This document shows, piece after piece, positions 44,364 through 52,651 of a stretch of 64,000 bases of DNA; position 1 is the first letter of the stretch, and each line of letters opens with the position of its first letter. The notes below the pieces were generated by a model. That model was not told the DNA's origin. It did no database searches and was given only the letters and a program-made list of their open reading frames with translations. Source of the stretch: an uncultured Clostridia bacterium (lineage in GTDB: Bacteria; Bacillota; Clostridia; Oscillospirales; Acutalibacteraceae); the NCBI GenBank assembly GCA_944384905.1, contig CALWVE010000027.1:1-64000 (forward strand), in the 5' to 3' direction. The position numbers were made by a program, and so were the translations under genes.

Positions 44364-44546
44364 TTGATCGAAACTTTACTCGTTTGTACAGCGGGTTTCT
44401 GCTTCACAACTCTAGTTTTCCATGCTGTTTTGCATCTCTAGAGAATATCTCAACAGATACTAATAGCCTGCCCTCTATCCGCTCTTTTATAACAGAAAAA
44501 TCCTGTCGAAAAGCAAAGTTTCCGACAGGATGAAATAAACATATCC

Positions 44547-45410
44547 TTATTCTTTTTCGGCAGGCGCGGTTTCTTCGGCTTCCTTACGATTGCGGTTGCC
44601 GTCGCGCACGGGGCGCACATCTTTTACGTTGAAAATCTGCGGCGCCGCTTCGGGGTCTTTATCCATGCGAACGGTAAGCATACCGGTCAGCAGGTTCTGA
44701 TCAATCACCACACCGCGGCCTTCCGGCGTATTCACAACGGAATTCAAACGCGGCGTGCGGCGGATGAGATCCAGATAAGCTTCCTGCTCGTATTTCAAAC
44801 AGCACATCAAACGGCCGCAGGTTCCCGAAATTTTAACGGGATTGAGCGAAAGGCCCTGTTCCTTGGCCATTTTGATTGAAACCGGCTGGAATCCGCCCAA
44901 AAACGAATTGCAGCAGAACGGACGTCCGCAAATACCGATGCCACCCAACATTTTGGCTTCATCGCGCACGCCGATCTGGCGAAGCTCGATGCGCGTACGG
45001 AATACGCCGGCCAGATCCTTGACGAGATCGCGGAAATCCACACGGCCTTCCGCCGTAAAATAGAACATGATCTTGGTATTATCGAAAGAATATTCCACGT
45101 CCACCAGTTTCATATCCAGCTTGTGTTCGGCAATTTTCTTTGCGCAAACCTGGAACGCTTCTTTTTCTTTCTGGCGGTTGACCTCAACTTTTTTCAGGTC
45201 GTCTTTATTGGCGCGGCGCACCATGGCACGAAACGGCTGTACAATTTCTTCATCGGGCACTTCGCGGTTTGTAAGCGCCACTTCTCCACATTCCAGGCCG
45301 CGGGCCGTTTCAACAATTACCATCTCGCCCTGTTCGAGCTTCTGACCCTTGGGGTCAAAATAATAAACTTCGCCCACGTTTTTAAAGCGGACGCCGATTA
45401 CTTCTGTCAT
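44547..45410 (-). CDS. ricT: PSP1-domain protein RicT (YaaT)
   Basis: 287 residues. The PSP1 C-terminal domain carries Cys clusters GICGRPFCCNSFL (about 153-165) and GTCGRLMCCLKYE (about 200-212), which bind an Fe-S cluster in the B. subtilis RicA-RicF-RicT complex. That complex supports RNase Y-dependent mRNA processing, sporulation and competence. An acidic tail follows. It lies 27 bases after holB in the conserved darA-holB-ricT order; ricA and ricF are not visible here. Confidence 0.93.
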   Translation of the reverse strand: MTEVIGVRFKNVGEVYYFDPKGQKLEQGEMVIVETARGLECGEVALTNREVPDEEIVQPFRAMVRRANKDDLKKVEVNRQKEKEAFQVCAKKIAEHKLDMKLVDVEYSFDNTKIMFYFTAEGRVDFRDLVKDLAGVFRTRIELRQIGVRDEAKMLGGIGICGRPFCCNSFLGGFQPVSIKMAKEQGLSLNPVKISGTCGRLMCCLKYEQEAYLDLIRRTPRLNSVVNTPEGRGVVIDQNLLTGMLTVRMDKDPEAAPQIFNVKDVRPVRDGNRNRKEAEETAPAEKE

Positions 45411-45437
45411 AGTGTCTGTCCTTTCTGTGTATCCGCA

Positions 45438-46421
45438 TCATCGGCCCGCTGCCGTGCGCATGGCCGCACCACAGGCCGTAACAAGCAAAACCATGTTCGC
45501 ATTTCGCTGCGCCGCGTCCGCCATCCTGTGGCAGACTTCGATCAGCCGGATCAGCTGTTTCTGAGGAAGCTGCTGCGCTAACTTGGCCGCCGTTTCCTCT
45601 TCTCCACCGATCGTCCCCTGCGCACCCACGCGCACTGCACACGCATCCCGCAAAAGCAAGACGCTCCGGTTCATCACAGCGGCAAACTCGTTTCGATCTT
45701 TTGAAAAAGCCGCAAGAGTCTCAAGCAGCGGATTTTCATCCGGTTCAAGCAGCGCATTCAAAAGCGCAACAGATGCCGCAAGCGAGGGTTCGTCCGTTTC
45801 TTGATCCAGTGTTTCCAATACCTGCCCGATATTTCCGCCGAACTGCCGGGCAAGCGACTGCACCCGCGCGGCATCAGCCTGCGGCCGTTCCCGCATGATC
45901 CAGCCGATGCAATCCTCCACATCGGGCGCGCGCAACCGGAAAACCTGCACACGCGACAGAATCGTCGGCAGCAGTTTATCCTGAGCCGGTGCCGTCAGCA
46001 CAAAACGGATGCCAGCGGGCGGCTCTTCCAATATTTTTAAAAGTGAGTTTTGAGCCTGTTCGGTCATTTTATGGGCATCCGGCAAAATATACACTTTAAC
46101 CGGCGCTTCCAGCGGCGGGCGAACGGCATCCTGACGCAGCTCGCGGATCTGTTCGATCTTGAGCGCGCCGCCCGCGCCCGTTCCCACAAGCATGCGTACA
46201 TCGGGATGGTTATCTTCCAGCACACGCAGACAAGCCCGGCAGACCCCGCAAGGTCTCCGGGCACTGTCTGTACATACAGCCGCCGCGGCAATCCACCGCG
46301 CCAGTGTTCGCTTACCGCAGCCTTTTTCCCCAAGCAATAGTACGGCATGGGGAAAACGTTCCGGCCCGCCGCTTAAGCGGGCTTTCACTTCATCGGCACC
46401 GAGAAAATCGCGAAACTGCAT
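45438..46421 (-). CDS. holB: DNA polymerase III clamp-loader subunit delta prime
   Basis: 327 residues, AAA+ fold. Walker A GEKGCGKRT (about 31-39), a zinc-binding Cys group (CTDSARRPCGVCRACL, about 50-65), then ILPDAHKMTEQAQNSLLKILEEPP and a degenerate sensor-1 SRV. Required for loading the sliding clamp. The ATG overlaps the darA stop by one base. As is usual for delta prime, it probably does not hydrolyse ATP itself, although the P-loop looks intact. Confidence 0.92.
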   Translation of the reverse strand: MQFRDFLGADEVKARLSGGPERFPHAVLLLGEKGCGKRTLARWIAAAAVCTDSARRPCGVCRACLRVLEDNHPDVRMLVGTGAGGALKIEQIRELRQDAVRPPLEAPVKVYILPDAHKMTEQAQNSLLKILEEPPAGIRFVLTAPAQDKLLPTILSRVQVFRLRAPDVEDCIGWIMRERPQADAARVQSLARQFGGNIGQVLETLDQETDEPSLAASVALLNALLEPDENPLLETLAAFSKDRNEFAAVMNRSVLLLRDACAVRVGAQGTIGGEEETAAKLAQQLPQKQLIRLIEVCHRMADAAQRNANMVLLVTACGAAMRTAAGR

Positions 46422-46744
46422 CAGACCTTCTCAAACCGCTCGATGTTCAGCACAAATACGGTGGAACCGCCTACGCTGACTTCCACGGGATAGGCGGTAT
46501 ACGTACCGGCTTCCATAGCGGAAGTATAGGGAACCACCTGTGTGCGGCGGCGGCTATGCTTGCCGATGATCTGAATGGCTTCATCCACGCGTGCGTCTTC
46601 TACGCCCGAAATGAAAGTCGTATTGCCGGCCATCAAAAAGCCGCCGGTCGTAGCCAGCTTGGTGATAGAAAAGCCTGCATGCGTCATAGCCGAAGAAACG
46701 GCACTGCTGTCGTCATTGTTTACGATTGCCATAATCAGTTTCAT
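46421..46744 (-). CDS. darA: cyclic di-AMP receptor DarA (PstA)
   Basis: PII-like protein of 107 residues (DUF970). It contains KLIMAIVNNDDSS at the N-terminus, ITKLATTGGFLMAGNTTFISGVED (about 26-49) and the C-terminal GGSTVFVLNIERFEKV. Binds the second messenger c-di-AMP. The ATG at 46744 has AGGAGG 8 bases upstream; an upstream TTG is ignored. First gene of the darA-holB-ricT operon. Confidence 0.95.
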   Translation of the reverse strand: MKLIMAIVNNDDSSAVSSAMTHAGFSITKLATTGGFLMAGNTTFISGVEDARVDEAIQIIGKHSRRRTQVVPYTSAMEAGTYTAYPVEVSVGGSTVFVLNIERFEKV

Positions 46745-46874
46745 ACCCAAAACCTCCTAAGTCCGGATGATATATTGTTATTTTATCACAAACCGGAGCA
46801 TTTGACCACTCTAAATTGATAAATTTTGCAGAAAAAGTTTTTTTCGATTCCCAAGTACAAACCCAACCGCTTTG

Positions 46875-47129
46875 TTACCAGCGCCGCGGCGTATCAGCAC
46901 AGCGCGAAATCCGTTTGGCCGCGCGGACTTCCACAAAGCATCCGCACAGCGCGCACATTCCGTTTATAAGATGATCGCAGGCGCAGCAATAGCCCAGCCG
47001 CTGCCCGTAAAGTTCTTCGGGCGCGCGCTCGTCTTCGCTTAATGAGGCAATGTATTCGTAAACGTTGCTGAAATACGCGTCGGCGTCCATTTCTTTGAGC
47101 AGACACCGGCGGCAGAATCGCTGTTCCAA
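46875..47129 (-). CDS. DUF6171 family small Cys-rich protein
   Basis: 84 residues from a TTG at 47129 (AAAGGGGG 7 bases upstream). The layout is CRRCLLKEMDADAYFSNVYEYI near the start, then CCACDHLINGMCALCGCFVE (about 46-65) and a final Cys before the C-terminal RRW, i.e. a probable zinc-binding knuckle. Matches clostridial DUF6171, function unknown. An ATG at 47153 is possible but lies within a probable -10 box (TATAAT, 47157-47152), which favours the later start. Confidence 0.72.
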   Translation of the reverse strand: MEQRFCRRCLLKEMDADAYFSNVYEYIASLSEDERAPEELYGQRLGYCCACDHLINGMCALCGCFVEVRAAKRISRCADTPRRW

Positions 47130-47243
47130 GCCCAAGCCCCCTTTTTCTTTCATTATACGCCCTGTCGTCTGTTCTGAAAAGGTCTTGTCATCTTTTTCGC
47201 CGCATAGGGATAAACAGAAAGAAAATGACAGGAGGGACGCAGG

Positions 47244-48494
47244 ATGCCCCAAATTTGGCAAGGTACCCTGGCAGCGCTGTTGCTTGCGTTGGGCATAAAA
47301 CTAGGGTTTTCGCTTCGTTTTCGGCCGCTTTCCGCGCCGGTCGATTCCATTCACCTGCTGTGTCAGGCTATGAAAACAAAAGGAGACGGCATGACACCCC
47401 GCCGCGCGCTTGCAACCGGGCTGGCCGGTTCCGTAGGGGTCGGCAACCTTTCGGGCGTGGCGTGCGCACTGGTAGCGGGCGGACCGGGCGCGGTTTTCTG
47501 GATGTGGATCGCCGCACTGCTGGGCATGGTCACCGCATTTGCGGAAGGCGCACTGGCCGCCCGTTGGCCGGGACGCGGAGCTGAAGGCTACATCCGCGCC
47601 GCAGGATTTTCCAAAGGAAGCGTGCTGTTCTGCTGGGCTTGTGTGCTTTCCGCGCTGGGAATGGGCGGCATGGCGCAGGCAAACGCAGCCGCCGATGCGC
47701 TGTGTATCTGGGGAATGCCGCGTTGGCTCTGCGCTGTTTTGCTCACAGGAACGGCTTTACTGTTTACCGGACGCAGCCTGCACACCGTAGGCAAACTGAC
47801 CGAACGGTTGGTTCCAGCGATGACAGTTCTGTTTTTACTGCTCTGCGCCGGTGTATTGATCCGCTTCCCAAACCGCATTCTTCCGGCGTTTGAAAGTATC
47901 GTGCGCGGCGCGTTCGGCCTGCGCCCGTGTTTGGGCGGCGCCGCCGGTTATGGCATTGCCCGCGCGCTGTCGCAAGGCGTAGTACGCGGTGCGTTTACCA
48001 ACGAAGCCGGGCTGGGAACCGGCCCGTTTGCTTACGGCAGCTGCAAAGGAGAGAAACCGGCCGTCATGGGCGTGCTGGCTTCGGTTCAGGTTTTGATCGA
48101 TACGCCGATTTTGTGTACGCTGACGGCGGTATGTCTGCTTTGCGCGGGCTGGGCACCGGGCACGGACGGCGCGGCGCTATGCCTTTCCTCATTTTCCAAC
48201 GCCTGGGGAACGCCCGGAGAAGTCTTGCTGGCTGTATGCGTGGTGTTGTTCGCGGTGGCCTCCATGATCTCCTGGAGCGCCTATGGCCGCGAAGCGCTTT
48301 CGGCATTCTGCAAGCCCGGCCGATTTTTTACCGGGCTGTTTGCGGCGGCTGTTGCAGCCGGAGTTTGTTTTGAAGCTGGCGGCGTGCTGGCCGTATGCGA
48401 TTTGTTCAACCTGCTCATGGCAATTCCCAATGCGGCCGCCCTGTGCCGGCTGACGAAAAGCGGCGAACCGCCGGCGGCAAGTTGCCGCTCATAA
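47244..48494 (+). CDS. sodium:alanine/glycine symporter (AGCS family)
   Basis: 416-residue membrane protein with about ten transmembrane segments. GLAGSVGVGNLSGVACALVAGGPGAVFWMW (about 58-87) and GVVRGAFTNEAGLGTGPFAYGS (about 248-268) are the AGCS signatures. It is somewhat shorter than usual (450-490). The last dozen codons after RLTK encode SGEPPAASCRS and come from a repeat tail hairpin, as in dusB. AGGAGGG is 8 bases before the ATG. Confidence 0.9.
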   Translation: MPQIWQGTLAALLLALGIKLGFSLRFRPLSAPVDSIHLLCQAMKTKGDGMTPRRALATGLAGSVGVGNLSGVACALVAGGPGAVFWMWIAALLGMVTAFAEGALAARWPGRGAEGYIRAAGFSKGSVLFCWACVLSALGMGGMAQANAAADALCIWGMPRWLCAVLLTGTALLFTGRSLHTVGKLTERLVPAMTVLFLLLCAGVLIRFPNRILPAFESIVRGAFGLRPCLGGAAGYGIARALSQGVVRGAFTNEAGLGTGPFAYGSCKGEKPAVMGVLASVQVLIDTPILCTLTAVCLLCAGWAPGTDGAALCLSSFSNAWGTPGEVLLAVCVVLFAVASMISWSAYGREALSAFCKPGRFFTGLFAAAVAAGVCFEAGGVLAVCDLFNLLMAIPNAAALCRLTKSGEPPAASCRS

Positions 48495-48795
48495 GTTGCA
48501 GATAAAGCTTCCATCAAAGCCCAAGCTTCTGCCGCGTGACTTAAGTTATATCTATACTAAATAAAATTACCCGCGACGTATCGTGCGGCAGTTTGCCGCC
48601 AGGGAACCCCCGGCGAGGGTTCCCTACGCCGAAACCGTCCCCCGGACGCTTTCGGCTACCCTCCTGCGCTTTGTAACTCAAAAAAATTTCGCGCCTTGCG
48701 AGGCGCGCCGGGGGCGTTGCCCCTCGACCCCACGTTTTTTTGAAAAAAATCGAGTAAAACTTTTTCCGTTTGTACACTAAGCTTCTGCCTCTGTT
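48459..48795 (+). repeat. modular hairpin repeat, tandem copy R7
   Basis: Begins inside the AGCS gene with GGCGAACCGCC and GCGGCAA-G-TTGCCGC (48474-48488). After a tail linker (CTTCTGCCGCGTGACTTAAG, 48526-48545) comes GCGGCA-GTT-TGCCGC (48584-48598). A full front unit follows: H1 48601-48625, H2 48628-48656 (loop CCC), linker CTCCTGCGC, H3 48690-48707 (CGCGCCT-TGCG-AGGCGCG), H4 48711-48723 (GGGGC-GTT-GCCCC), H5 48734-48751 (loop TGAA, one mismatch) and the start of another tail. Confidence 0.82.
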
Positions 48796-48809
48796 TTGAG
48801 AAAAAATTA

Positions 48810-48844
48810 AACCGCTGAAAAGCATCTGCTTTCCAGCGGTTTTG
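48810..48844. terminator. hairpin terminator
   Basis: AACCGCTG.AAAGC/GCTTT.CAGCGGTT, followed by TTTGCTGTTTTTG on the plus strand. Confidence 0.65.
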
Positions 48845-48883
48845 CTGTTTTTGAAAATAATAAAATACCCACCCGGCCGTAAT

Positions 48884-49040
48884 GCGCATATGATAACCTG
48901 CCTACAAAAAAGCAGGTGGGTGCTGACCCTGCGGTTTCTCGCTCCCTTCGTCCAATCCGGCGCAAAGCCGGACCGGGAGGTCTGCAGTCCCCCGCCGGAG
49001 TACCGCTCCCGTTAAAAGGGTTGTAGGGTTATAGATGCGC
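48884..49040 (+). ncRNA. structured RNA, 6S-like or raiA-like candidate
   Basis: A long closing helix joins GCGCAT (48884-48889), ATAACC (48893-48898) and CTACAA (48902-48907) to TTGTAG, GGTTAT and ATGCGC (49021-49040). Inside are GGTGGG/CCCGCC, CTCCC/GGGAG with the apical TCCGGC-GCAAA-GCCGGA, and two small 3'-side hairpins (GGAG-TACCG-CTCC and CCC-GTTAAAA-GGG). This rod with a 3'-side hairpin resembles 6S RNA; the conserved-looking GGGTGCTGACCCTGC block could instead be raiA. Strand is uncertain. It is not SRP RNA, tmRNA or RNase P. Confidence 0.5.
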
Positions 49041-49084
49041 TGTCCGCGAACCGGGCAGGAAATTTTCGTGTTTACAAACCGGGA

Positions 49085-49396
49085 TTACTCTTCCTCGGCT
49101 TCTTCGTCTTCATCCTCGAAGCTGTCGGCATACCGTTCTTCGAACACATCAGCCAAACGGTTCCAGAGTTCGTCGTCTTCCACTTCGGCCAGCTGTTCCT
49201 CACCGTCTTCTTCTACGACTTCAAAAATGTAGTACGTATCGGAAGAAATCTCTTTTTCGGGATCGTCGCCGGTGGGCATCAGCGCCATATAGTGGCCGTC
49301 TTCAAAATCGATTTCGTCAATGATTTCGAACTCGTGTTCGTTGCCTTCATCGTCTACCAGGGTGATCAGGTCCGCTTCGTATTCTTCATTCATCAT
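49085..49396 (-). CDS. DUF1292 family protein
   Basis: 103 residues, very acidic. DLITLVDDEGNEHEFEIIDEIDFEDGHYMALMP (about 9-41) is the DUF1292 core, followed by a Glu/Asp-rich tail ending EEEAEEE. Members are small cytoplasmic proteins of unknown role, often near the Holliday-junction resolvase yqgF, which is absent here. The ATG overlaps the stop of the MFS gene (ATGATGA), and GAGGAG lies 8 bases upstream. Confidence 0.9.
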   Translation of the reverse strand: MMNEEYEADLITLVDDEGNEHEFEIIDEIDFEDGHYMALMPTGDDPEKEISSDTYYIFEVVEEDGEEQLAEVEDDELWNRLADVFEERYADSFEDEDEEAEEE

Positions 49397-50658
49397 CGGT
49401 CCAGCTCCTCTCTGTATCTGCTACTATTGTAACCGCACAGGGGCTTTTCGTCAATAGCTTTTTTCCGGGAGTATGGTTTTTGTGCTTTGTGCCACAAAAG
49501 AAGCAATCCGGGCATCAAAACCGGGAACAGCGAAGCCGCCCAAAGCCCGGCCGAAAGTCCGGCCGTTTCGGAAATGAATCCCGCTGCGGCAGGTCCCACG
49601 GCGCTGCCGACGTCTCCGCAGATCTCGAGTATCCCGAATAAAGCCGTACCCGCACCGGGAAAACGCGCGCAAGCCAGGTTCAGTACGCCGGGCCACAAAA
49701 TTCCCGCACCCAACCCGCACACGGCACACGCCGAAAGCGAAAGCCACGGCCACGGCGAAAACGCTGTGAGCATGTAACAGATTCCGCATAAAACAGCGCC
49801 GGTGATCAGGATTCGTCCACCCTGTTCTTCGCGGAAAGAGAGACCCTGCCATACACGCCCGGCTCCCATACAGGCCGCAAACAGGCAGGGGCCGAATAAA
49901 TCGCCCATCAGCTTGGGCAAACCAAGTCCTTGTTCGGCAAACAGAGACGACCATTGCGACATCGCTGTTTCGGCCGCGCCCGCGCAGAACATCAGCACCA
50001 GAATAACCGCAAACGACCGCGCACGAAGCAAGGAAGAAACCGACCCGGCATTTTGCTGCAAATCAACACCTTCCAGCTGTACTTTGGAAAAGCAGATCAT
50101 ATTGTACAGCGGCAGAATACTCCAAAGCAGAGGCAAAACAAACCAGTTTTCGTTCCCCAAAAAGCGGAGCAGCAAGGTGGAAAGCGCAATCACCGCCACC
50201 TGTCCCCAACAATAAAAGGAGTGCAGCAAACTGAGCACCGCGCCGCCGGACGGATGCGGCAGAGCATCCGTTAAAGCACCCACGGTTACACCGATCAGGC
50301 CGCAGCCCGTACTGTAAACAACTGCCGCCAGCACCATGCCCAAAAACGGGCTGGACATCCTAAGCGGCAGTACGCCCAGTAAAATAAGCCCCGCCGCACA
50401 GCAGGCATGGGCGACCACAACTGTACATCGGCATTCCAGCCGGTTTGAAAAACACACAGCCAACAGATCGGTGACAATTTGTACGCCGAAACTGATAAAC
50501 ACCAAGGCCGAAAGCATTCCGTAGGACAGGCCGAACCGCTGCTGAAACACACCGAACAGCAGCGGCATCAGGTTCACGGCCGCCGCCTGCACAACATATC
50601 CCCTGTAACACGCACGCAGCGCCGCCGATGTTTCTCCACGTCTTTTTGTTTTCTTCAA
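49393..50658 (-). CDS. MFS transporter
   Basis: 421 residues with twelve predicted membrane segments, no large loops. It is similar in layout to fucose/glucose-type or YfkF-like permeases of Firmicutes (QQRFGLSYGMLSALVFISFGVQI near residue 40 and GLGAGILWPGVLNLACARFP near 325). The substrate is unknown. AGGAGGTGC lies upstream of the ATG. Overlaps the DUF1292 gene and is probably co-transcribed with it. Confidence 0.85.
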   Translation of the reverse strand: MKKTKRRGETSAALRACYRGYVVQAAAVNLMPLLFGVFQQRFGLSYGMLSALVFISFGVQIVTDLLAVCFSNRLECRCTVVVAHACCAAGLILLGVLPLRMSSPFLGMVLAAVVYSTGCGLIGVTVGALTDALPHPSGGAVLSLLHSFYCWGQVAVIALSTLLLRFLGNENWFVLPLLWSILPLYNMICFSKVQLEGVDLQQNAGSVSSLLRARSFAVILVLMFCAGAAETAMSQWSSLFAEQGLGLPKLMGDLFGPCLFAACMGAGRVWQGLSFREEQGGRILITGAVLCGICYMLTAFSPWPWLSLSACAVCGLGAGILWPGVLNLACARFPGAGTALFGILEICGDVGSAVGPAAAGFISETAGLSAGLWAASLFPVLMPGLLLLWHKAQKPYSRKKAIDEKPLCGYNSSRYREELDR

Positions 50659-50765
50659 GGCAGCACCTCCTCTACCGGTCTTTTACCAGTATATCGGCCG
50701 CCCTGTCCATCTGTTCCGTGGCGTGAATGTCAAAAAAGGACACGCTTTTTCATCAGCTTTGCCGA

Positions 50766-50793
50766 TTGAAAAAACAAGGAAATCCGCTATAAT
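50766..50793 (+). promoter_or_regulatory. promoter-like sequence pointing into spoVAD
   Basis: TTGAAA (50766-50771), 16-base spacer, TATAAT (50788-50793) on the plus strand with no plus-strand gene behind it. A transcript would run into the terminator hairpin and the antisense strand of spoVAD. Confidence 0.4.
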
Positions 50794-50819
50794 GAGAATA
50801 TTCCATATCCTATAGGTTT

Positions 50820-50858
50820 GGCGCTGTGTGACATCCCTCTTCACATGGCGCCGTTTGT
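50820..50858. terminator. terminator hairpin after spoVAD
   Basis: GGCGC..TGTGA/TTCACAT.GGCGCC stem lying just 3' of spoVAD on the minus strand; T-rich on the plus strand side. Confidence 0.45.
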
Positions 50859-50862
50859 CGTT

Positions 50863-51876
50863 TCAGGTGCGGATGCGCAAGTGAATCAGGTGAGAAATGC
50901 CCGGAATCGACTCGCTTTGCTGCGACGAAGTCGTCGACATCAGCGCGCCCGTGGCTGCAAGCAAAATATTTTGAAGCCGCCCGGCTTCCATCTCCTGTAA
51001 AATATGCCCGCACAAAACCGAAGCCGCACAGCCGCAGCCGGAACCGCCCGCGTGTACATCCTGTTTTTCGGTGTCATACAGCAGCAGGCCGCAGTCCCGA
51101 TGACGTTTGGAAAGATCCAGCCCGTTTTTTTCGAGCAGCTGCAAAAGCAGGGCGGAACCGACTTTCCCCAGGTCTCCGGTGAAGATGGCGTCATAATCTT
51201 CGGGTTTTGTTTGCGTATCGCTGAAAAAAGCCGTCAGCGTAGAGGCTGCCGCGGGCGCCATCGCCGCGCCCATATTGGCCGCGTCTTTAATCCCGAAATC
51301 GGTAATGCGCCCGAACGTAACGTGTTCGGCGCAGACTTCACCCCCGCTTTTTCCAAAAATCAGCGCGCCGGCTGCCGTTGCCGTCCACTGTGCCGTGGGC
51401 GTGCGCTGGCCGCCGTATTCCAGCGGCAGGCGGAACTGCCGCTCAGCCGTACAAAAATGCGAGCTGGTCACGGCCGCCGCTGTCTCACACACGCCGCTGT
51501 CAACGAACAACGCCGCCATTGAAGCGGACTGCGCCATCGTAGAACACGCGCCGTATTGCCCGATAAACGGGATATTCAGTTCCCGCAGGCCAAACGTGGA
51601 CGAAATACACTGGTTGAGCAAATCGCCCGCAAAAATAGCCTGCACATCCCCGGGGGCCAACGCGGCTTTATCCAGCGCGAGATGAATCGCCTCTGTCTGC
51701 AATTTGGATTCCGCCTGTTCCCAGGTTTTCATGCCCAACCGCGTATCGTCAAACGTTTGGTCAAAACAAGCCGAAAGCGGCCCCTGCGCTTCCTTTTTGC
51801 CGCCCAGCGCGGCATGTCCCAAAACGCGCGGCCTCGAGGGCAAGAAAATCGTATCTTTTCCTATGCGCTGCGGCAT
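50863..51876 (-). CDS. spoVAD: stage V sporulation protein AD
   Basis: 337 residues of the thiolase-like SpoVAD family, part of the inner-membrane SpoVA channel that moves calcium-dipicolinate into the forespore and out at germination. Landmarks: IFLPSRPRVLGHAALGGKKE near the start, IFAGDLLNQCISSTFGLREL (about 82-101), GAFSTM-like GACSTMAQS and the C-terminal HAGGSGCGCAASVL. One base separates it from spoVAC, whose end contains the GGGAGG ribosome site. Confidence 0.96.
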   Translation of the reverse strand: MPQRIGKDTIFLPSRPRVLGHAALGGKKEAQGPLSACFDQTFDDTRLGMKTWEQAESKLQTEAIHLALDKAALAPGDVQAIFAGDLLNQCISSTFGLRELNIPFIGQYGACSTMAQSASMAALFVDSGVCETAAAVTSSHFCTAERQFRLPLEYGGQRTPTAQWTATAAGALIFGKSGGEVCAEHVTFGRITDFGIKDAANMGAAMAPAAASTLTAFFSDTQTKPEDYDAIFTGDLGKVGSALLLQLLEKNGLDLSKRHRDCGLLLYDTEKQDVHAGGSGCGCAASVLCGHILQEMEAGRLQNILLAATGALMSTTSSQQSESIPGISHLIHLRIRT

Positions 51877-51877
51877 G

Positions 51878-52336
51878 TTACATTCCTCCCAGCACGAAAC
51901 GAATCAAATAATAAACAATCCCATACAAAAACGACGCTGTGATACCGAAGGTCAGTACCGGCCCGGCAATCGTGAATAGTTTAGCGCCCATGCCCATGAC
52001 AAATCCTTCGCTTTTAAATTCCATCGCCGGCGAAACCATAGAATTGGCAAAGCCCGTAATCGGCACCAGCGTACCGGCGCCCGCGTGGCGCGCAATATCA
52101 TCATAGACCCCGTAGGCCGTCAGCAGCGCCGAAAGGAAAATCAAGCTGATGGAAACAGCCGTTCGGGCATCGGCCTCCGCTAAATCAAACGAAAGATACA
52201 AATTAAACAGAATCTGCCCCATGGTACAGATCAGACCGCCCACCAAAAACGCAAAAATACAGTTTTTGACAGCCGGTGATTTGGGCGATGCCTGCTTCGT
52301 CATGGCTGCATACTCTTCATTCGTTACGCGAATCAT
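51878..52336 (-). CDS. spoVAC: stage V sporulation protein AC
   Basis: 152-residue membrane protein with about four transmembrane helices, probably the mechanosensitive pore of the SpoVA channel. FLVGGLICTMGQIL (about 31-44), GAGTLVPITGFANSMVSPAMEFKSEGFVMGMGAKLF (about 86-121) are diagnostic. The ATG at 52336 follows AAAGGAG. A weak sigma-G/F-like promoter (AAATA, 14 bases, CACACTA) lies about 25 bases upstream. No spoVAE gene follows spoVAD. Confidence 0.95.
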   Translation of the reverse strand: MIRVTNEEYAAMTKQASPKSPAVKNCIFAFLVGGLICTMGQILFNLYLSFDLAEADARTAVSISLIFLSALLTAYGVYDDIARHAGAGTLVPITGFANSMVSPAMEFKSEGFVMGMGAKLFTIAGPVLTFGITASFLYGIVYYLIRFVLGGM

Positions 52337-52525
52337 GCTGCACACTCCTTTCTTTTGGCTAGTGTGCGCGGACAAGGCTTTATTTATGATATTTTCTCGT
52401 TAGAAAATGATGATTGCCGTGCCTTTTGATGCCTAAAGTGTCCATCTTCTGTGGATAGCGCACAAAATCTGTCCGTATATTGCCGCTGTCAATGTAAACA
52501 AATTGAAAATTCCGCCTGTATTTTG

Positions 52526-52554
52526 TTGACGTATGGTTCGTTTTTTGTTATAAT
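52526..52554 (+). promoter_or_regulatory. promoter of citrate synthase
   Basis: TTGACG (52526-52531) and TATAAT (52549-52554), spacer 17. A small hairpin CCCGTGCA/TGCATGGG (about 52605-52622) lies in the 95-base leader. The rest of the gap from 52340 shows nothing recognisable. Confidence 0.78.
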
Positions 52555-52651
52555 GCTAACTAAAGACATATATTCTTATTTATGTATGATTGAATGATTT
52601 CGCCCGTGCACTTGCATGGGGCCAAAATTTTATTGAAGAGGAGGTCCTGTT

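Larger units (their letters stand above)
44062..44400 (+). repeat. modular hairpin repeat, copy R6, with nested satellite modules
   Basis: R1-like orientation, rearranged. It begins with a half H1 (AGGGAACCC) followed by hairpin GCGGGG-AGT-CCCCGC (about 44079-44093). A tail module (CATCTGCCGCGCGACTTGAGC, then GGCGG-TTCG-CCGCC about 44190-44203) is followed by half of H3 (TGCGGAGAGCGG). H4 and H5 then each carry an inserted satellite module. After them come TTGATCGAAACTTTACTCGTTTGTA and a final tail. The remaining gap between ferredoxin and ricT (43950-44060, 44400-44546) shows no gene. Confidence 0.75.

Noticed and set aside
47185..47214. Promoter for the AGCS gene (TTGTCA...GATAAA)
   Set aside because: The -10 element is poor and the spacing is only acceptable at 18; not strong enough to list.
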